A stretch of DNA of 48,383 bases, taken from the NCBI RefSeq assembly GCF_016862115.1, contig NZ_BOMI01000162.1:1-48383 (forward strand). The letters run 5' to 3'. This stretch comes from Paractinoplanes deccanensis (lineage in GTDB: Bacteria > Actinomycetota > Actinomycetes > Mycobacteriales > Micromonosporaceae). Shown here piece after piece: positions 45,615 to 48,383 of the stretch; position 1 is the first letter of the stretch; each line of letters begins with the position of its first letter. The notes below the pieces were generated by a model. That model was not told the origin of the DNA. It saw nothing but the letters and a program-made list of their open reading frames with translations, and made no database searches. Position numbers and translations under genes: made by a program.

Positions 45615-46343
45615 GTGGTGATCCGTTGGGTGGATGTCTTCCTGGACCGGCCGATGGGGGCGCTCGACGCCGCCGTCTCGTTCTGGGCCGAGGTGACGGG
45701 ATCGGAGCCGGCGCCGCAGCGCGATCCCGGCTTCGTGCGGCTGCTGACGGCGGCGGGGGACGACTGGGTCGAGATCCAGGGCGTTCGCTCGGGGGACGGC
45801 GGCACCCATCCTGACCTGTGGGTAGACGACCCGGCCGAGTTCACGGGACGGGTGTTGACGGCCGGCGCCTCCCTGGTGACGGATCACGGCGAGTGGGTGA
45901 CGTTGCGGTCGCCGGGCGGGCTCCCGTTCTGCGTCGCGCGGTGGCGCGGTCAGCACGTACGGCCGAAGCCTTTCACCGGCCCCGGCGGCGTGACCACCCG
46001 GCCCCACCAGATCTGCGTCGACGTGGCGCCGGCGGCGTTCGACGCCGAGGTGCGCTTCTGGGAGATCGCCACCGGCTGGCGCCTCGACCCCGGCGAGCTG
46101 GCCGAGTTCCGGCGCTTGCAGCCCGAGCCGCCGATCCCCATCCGTTTCCTCATCCAGCGGCTCGACGACGAGCGTCCCACCTCGGCCCACCTGGACGTCA
46201 CCTGCTCGGACATCCCCGCCGGCCGCGCCTGGCACGAGTCACTCGGCGCCACCTTCGTGGGCGAGTGGCCTTACTGGACCACCCTGCGCGACCCCGCCGG
46301 CGCCACCTATTGCCTGACCAAGGGCGACCCGGCCTCGGACTGA
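45615..46343 (+). CDS. Two-domain VOC (glyoxalase/bleomycin-resistance-like) protein
   Basis: A 242-residue protein with two vicinal-oxygen-chelate modules, about residues 1-112 (RWVDVFLDRPMGALDAAVSF, WVEIQG, LRSPGGLPFCVARW) and 120-240 (HQICVDVAPAAFDAEVRFWE, HLDVTCSDI, LRDPAGATYCLT). The second half has His and Asp at usual metal-ligand places; the first is less clear. Substrate unknown. GTG 45615 or GTG 45618 could be the start; gatgagg lies just upstream. The last codons are duplicated downstream (see repeat at 46315). Confidence 0.88.
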   Translation: MVIRWVDVFLDRPMGALDAAVSFWAEVTGSEPAPQRDPGFVRLLTAAGDDWVEIQGVRSGDGGTHPDLWVDDPAEFTGRVLTAGASLVTDHGEWVTLRSPGGLPFCVARWRGQHVRPKPFTGPGGVTTRPHQICVDVAPAAFDAEVRFWEIATGWRLDPGELAEFRRLQPEPPIPIRFLIQRLDDERPTSAHLDVTCSDIPAGRAWHESLGATFVGEWPYWTTLRDPAGATYCLTKGDPASD

Positions 46344-46421
46344 CCCAAGCGCGACCCCGCCTCGGACTGGTCCAAGCGCTCCCCGGCCTCCGGCTGGCCC
46401 GAGGGTGACCTGACCTGCGAG
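46315..46421. repeat. 26/27-bp tandem repeat that copies the end of the VOC gene
   Basis: Copy one (46315-46340) is the last coding stretch, ending at the TGA. Copies at 46341-46367, 46368-46394 and 46395-46421 repeat tgacccaagcgcgacccc and ctcggac-like pieces with growing divergence. The series begins inside the coding sequence and extends past its stop. Confidence 0.85.
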
Positions 46422-46514
46422 CGGCCGAGGGCAACCTGGCCTTGCGCCCAGCCCGCCTTGGTGTCGCTGCCGTGCCGTGCTCTGGTGCGGGCCGGCTCTC
46501 GTACCGGTCGAGGG

Positions 46515-46814
46515 TCAGGCCTTGTCGGGGACGTCGAGGAAGTGCTCCACCAGCGGCGGCGTGGCGAAGAACTTGCCGATGTGGCCGCGCCACTGGTGGA
46601 AGCGGTCGGTCGCGCGGAAGTTCTCGAGGTGCGCCTCGACGCTTTCCCACTCGACGAGCAGGACGAAGCGGGACGGCGACTCGACGCCGCGGGTCATCCG
46701 CACCGAGAGGCAGCCGGGCGTGCCCGCCAGGATGGGACGGCCGGCCTGGTAGGCGGCGGCGAAGGCGTCTTCCTCGCCGGGGTGGACGTCGATCAGCGCG
46801 ACTTCGAGAACCAT
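46515..46814 (-). CDS. ABM-domain (antibiotic biosynthesis monooxygenase-like) protein
   Basis: A 99-residue ferredoxin-like protein. MVLEVALIDVHPGEEDAF opens it, PGCLSVRMTRGVESPSRFVL and LVEWESVEAHLENFRATDRF are the typical second and third blocks, and HWRG-type GHIGKFFATPPLVEHF closes it. Such proteins oxidise aromatic substrates without cofactor or act as small scavenging enzymes; the substrate is unknown. ATG 46814-46812 is the natural start; the longer frame upstream crosses repeats. Confidence 0.88.
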   Translation of the reverse strand: MVLEVALIDVHPGEEDAFAAAYQAGRPILAGTPGCLSVRMTRGVESPSRFVLLVEWESVEAHLENFRATDRFHQWRGHIGKFFATPPLVEHFLDVPDKA

Positions 46815-47137
46815 GATCGCAGCCTGCCACAGACCCAAGTGAGCTAGCCTCCTAGGAAGCCCGGGCAGGGGTTGGCCGGCCGCACCGCAGCGGTGGGCCG
46901 GATGCACGGCAGCAGTAGGCCGGACGCGCGGCAAGGTGGGCCCCAACGCGCGGCACGGGGCGCGGCGCACAGCACGGGGGCCGGACGCACGGCTGCGGTA
47001 GCGGACGCACGCCGACGGGTCCGCGCGGGGAGAAACGACGCACCCAGCCGGAATTGTCCTGATTGAGTGGTTTGGCCGAGAGGCTGACCACCCTTTGCCG
47101 GGCCGCCCTGCCAATGAGCCGGGGTATGCGTCACAAT
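46815..47137. other. Intergenic region between the ABM gene and the terC riboswitch
   Basis: No gene is supported. It holds the degenerate repeat at 46874-47020 and then about 100 bp of less repetitive DNA that should contain the terC promoter; no convincing -35/-10 pair is obvious. Confidence 0.55.
46874..47020. repeat. Degenerate repeat of about 22 bp, six or seven units
   Basis: The motif ggccgga(c/t)gcacggc recurs with changes and small indels (for example near 46874, 46896, 46918, 46970 and 46992). It is the most eroded of the arrays in the window and the only one between divergent genes. Confidence 0.65.
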
Positions 47138-47271
47138 GACTGCCGTAGGAGGGGAGTATTCCCCCGCGCCGGTCTCGTCAGCACGGAACGCCCTCGTGGG
47201 CGCGCCCGGGGCCGGTGGTCGCGAGGTTCCGCAGTGGTGGGCGGGCGCGGCGGAAGAGACCTCCGACAGTC
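47138..47271 (+). ncRNA. yybP-ykoY-type manganese riboswitch aptamer
   Basis: P1 can form from GACTG (47138-47142) with CAGTC (47267-47271), extended by GGAGG with CCTCC. The class hallmarks are in place: ggggagta just after P1 (47151-47158), cgtcagcacgg (47177-47187), and cggaagagacct (47251-47262) before the closing strand. Variable GC-rich helices lie between. This RNA class binds Mn2+ and is regularly found before TerC-family genes, as here. Coordinates of the inner helices are by eye. Confidence 0.82.
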
Positions 47272-47278
47272 GCACGTC

Positions 47279-47311
47279 GCTGCTCCCACAGGATCCTTGG
47301 GTGGGCGCAGC
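47279..47311 (+). promoter_or_regulatory. Expression-platform hairpin of the riboswitch
   Basis: GCTGC-T-CCCAC (47279-47289) pairs with GTGGG-C-GCAGC (47301-47311) around an 11-nt loop. It sits between the aptamer and the GGAGG at 47329. There is no T tract, so control of translation or Rho access is more likely than a classical terminator. Confidence 0.5.
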
Positions 47312-47339
47312 GTCGGACCGTGTCTGCCGGAGGTTCCTG

Positions 47340-48341
47340 TTGAACGTCTCCACCTGGGTGTGGGCCGTCACCCTGGTCGCTCTCGTCGCCGTCCTCGCCG
47401 TTGATCTGCTGATCATCGGGCGCCGGCCTCACGAACCTTCGATGAAAGAGTCCGGCGGATGGGTCGCGTTCTACGTCGCCCTCGCGCTTCTCTTCGGCGT
47501 CGGGGTGTGGATCGCCGCCGGTGGTGGCTATGCCGCCGAGTTCTACACCGGCTGGCTGACCGAATATTCGCTGAGCGTCGACAATCTCTTCGTCTTCGTG
47601 ATCATCATGGCGCGCTTCGCCGTGCCGCGGAAGTTCCAGCAGAAGGTGCTGCTCATCGGCATCGTGCTGGCGTTGCTCATGCGGGGCGCCTTCATCGCCG
47701 CCGGCGCCGCCCTGATCTCGCAGTTCTCCTGGGTGTTCTACCTGTTCGGCGCGTTCCTCGTCTACACCGCCATCAACCTGCTCAAGGAGGGCGAGAACGA
47801 CGAGGAGGACTTCAAGGAGAACATCCTCATCCGCTGGGCCAAGAAGGCCCTTCCGCTCTCGTCCTCGTTCGAGAGCGGCAAGATGACCGTGGTCACCGAG
47901 ACCGGCAAGCGCCTGTTCACGCCCATGCTGATCGTGATGATCGCGATCGGCACGACGGACCTGCTCTTCGCGCTCGACTCCATCCCGGCGATCTTCGGCA
48001 TCACCAAGGAGCCCTACCTGGTCTTCACCGCGAACGTCTTCGCGCTGATGGGCCTGCGGCAGCTGTTCTTCCTGCTGGGTGGCCTGCTGGAGCGGCTGGT
48101 CTACCTCAACATCGGCCTCGCGGCCGTGCTCGCCTTCATCGGCGTGAAGCTCTTCCTCGAGGCGCTGCACACCAACAGCCTGCCGTTCATCAACGGCGGC
48201 CACGAGGTGCACTGGGCGCCGGAGATCCCGATCTGGCTCTCGCTGCTGATCATCCTGGGCACGCTGGGCGTAGCCACGGTGGCCAGCCTGGCGAAGTCGT
48301 CCAGGGACCGCAAGAAGGAGCTGGCCAACACCAAGGCCTGA
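47340..48341 (+). CDS. TerC/Alx-family membrane protein, probable Mn2+ exporter
   Basis: A 333-residue protein with about eight membrane helices. TTG 47340 is chosen because GGAGG (47329-47333) lies 6 nt before it; the in-frame upstream extension (from 47136) is the riboswitch RNA. LTEYSLSVDNLFVFVIIMARF and ALDSIPAIFGIT contain the paired, Asp-bearing TerC motifs thought to carry the metal, and LERLVYLNIGLAAVLAFIGVK (in part) is also typical. The family includes manganese exporters and proteins that load Mn2+ into secreted enzymes; the upstream Mn2+-type riboswitch favours export. A terminator follows. Confidence 0.93.
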   Translation: MNVSTWVWAVTLVALVAVLAVDLLIIGRRPHEPSMKESGGWVAFYVALALLFGVGVWIAAGGGYAAEFYTGWLTEYSLSVDNLFVFVIIMARFAVPRKFQQKVLLIGIVLALLMRGAFIAAGAALISQFSWVFYLFGAFLVYTAINLLKEGENDEEDFKENILIRWAKKALPLSSSFESGKMTVVTETGKRLFTPMLIVMIAIGTTDLLFALDSIPAIFGITKEPYLVFTANVFALMGLRQLFFLLGGLLERLVYLNIGLAAVLAFIGVKLFLEALHTNSLPFINGGHEVHWAPEIPIWLSLLIILGTLGVATVASLAKSSRDRKKELANTKA

Positions 48342-48350
48342 GATACGGCA

Positions 48351-48383
48351 AAGGCGCCCGGGTGGAGACCCGGGCGCCTTTTC
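48351..48383 (+). terminator. Rho-independent terminator after terC
   Basis: AAGGCGCCCGGGT (48351-48363) and ACCCGGGCGCCTT (48368-48380) form a perfect 13-bp stem with a GGAG loop, followed by TTC at the window edge. Confidence 0.9.

Noticed and set aside
45323..45814. Plus-strand ORFs in the 45.3-45.8 kb gap
   Set aside because: They translate the 56-bp repeat in shifted frames (PGFAAGVPGG...), have no ribosome binding site and run into the VOC gene in another frame.

Overview
The window is chromosomal DNA of a very GC-rich actinobacterium. Codons end almost always in G or C, GTG and TTG starts are common, and the gene blocks present (trpCBA-lgt, gltBD, pyk-tesB, an ANTAR response regulator, polA, rpsA, a coaE-UPF0157 fusion, uvrB) are typical of the class. 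An Actinoplanes-like Micromonosporaceae is my inference; no rRNA or marker gene proves it. No prophage, plasmid backbone, transposase, CRISPR array or secondary-metabolite cluster was seen. One tRNA gene is present.

Layout. 1-1000: two minus-strand low-complexity Ala-rich ORFs built from 15-bp and 18-bp repeats. 1298-5422: trpC-trpB-trpA-lgt. 5450-11796: accessory redox and regulator genes (FAD monooxygenase, F420-type DUF385 protein, TetR regulator with a clear operator, SDR divergent from an XRE/MmyB regulator, an SDR without the YxxxK motif, a GNAT protein). 12003-20991: glutamate synthase gltB-gltD, convergent NUDIX, pyruvate kinase and TesB. 21091-23767: HdeD-like membrane protein and an ECF sigma factor with its membrane partner. 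23810-24678: HTH-LAGLIDADG protein directly behind a tRNA-Leu(CAA) that has a short variable loop. 24810-33281: pdtaR, then two amino-acid ABC transporters (livJHMGF and a polar amino-acid system) in one direction. 33379-38642: polA and small accessory genes. 38965-45293: rpsA, coaE, uvrB, tandem GNAT. 45615-48341: VOC protein, ABM monooxygenase, and a TerC protein behind a yybP-ykoY-type (Mn2+) riboswitch.

How the parts fit. trpCBA finishes tryptophan synthesis. gltBD makes glutamate, and the liv and polar amino-acid transporters import amino acids. polA and uvrB are repair genes, and both carry the actinobacterial RecA-independent DNA-damage promoter pattern with exact spacing. That pattern was not found at the other promoters I inspected. 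TerC with its riboswitch points to manganese export.

Two features recur across the window. First, at least nine genes have a TANNNT-like -10 box 6-8 nt before the start codon and no Shine-Dalgarno, so they are probably leaderless. Second, tandem minisatellites (8-56 bp units) lie just after stop codons, and in three cases the unit appears to copy the end of the preceding coding sequence.
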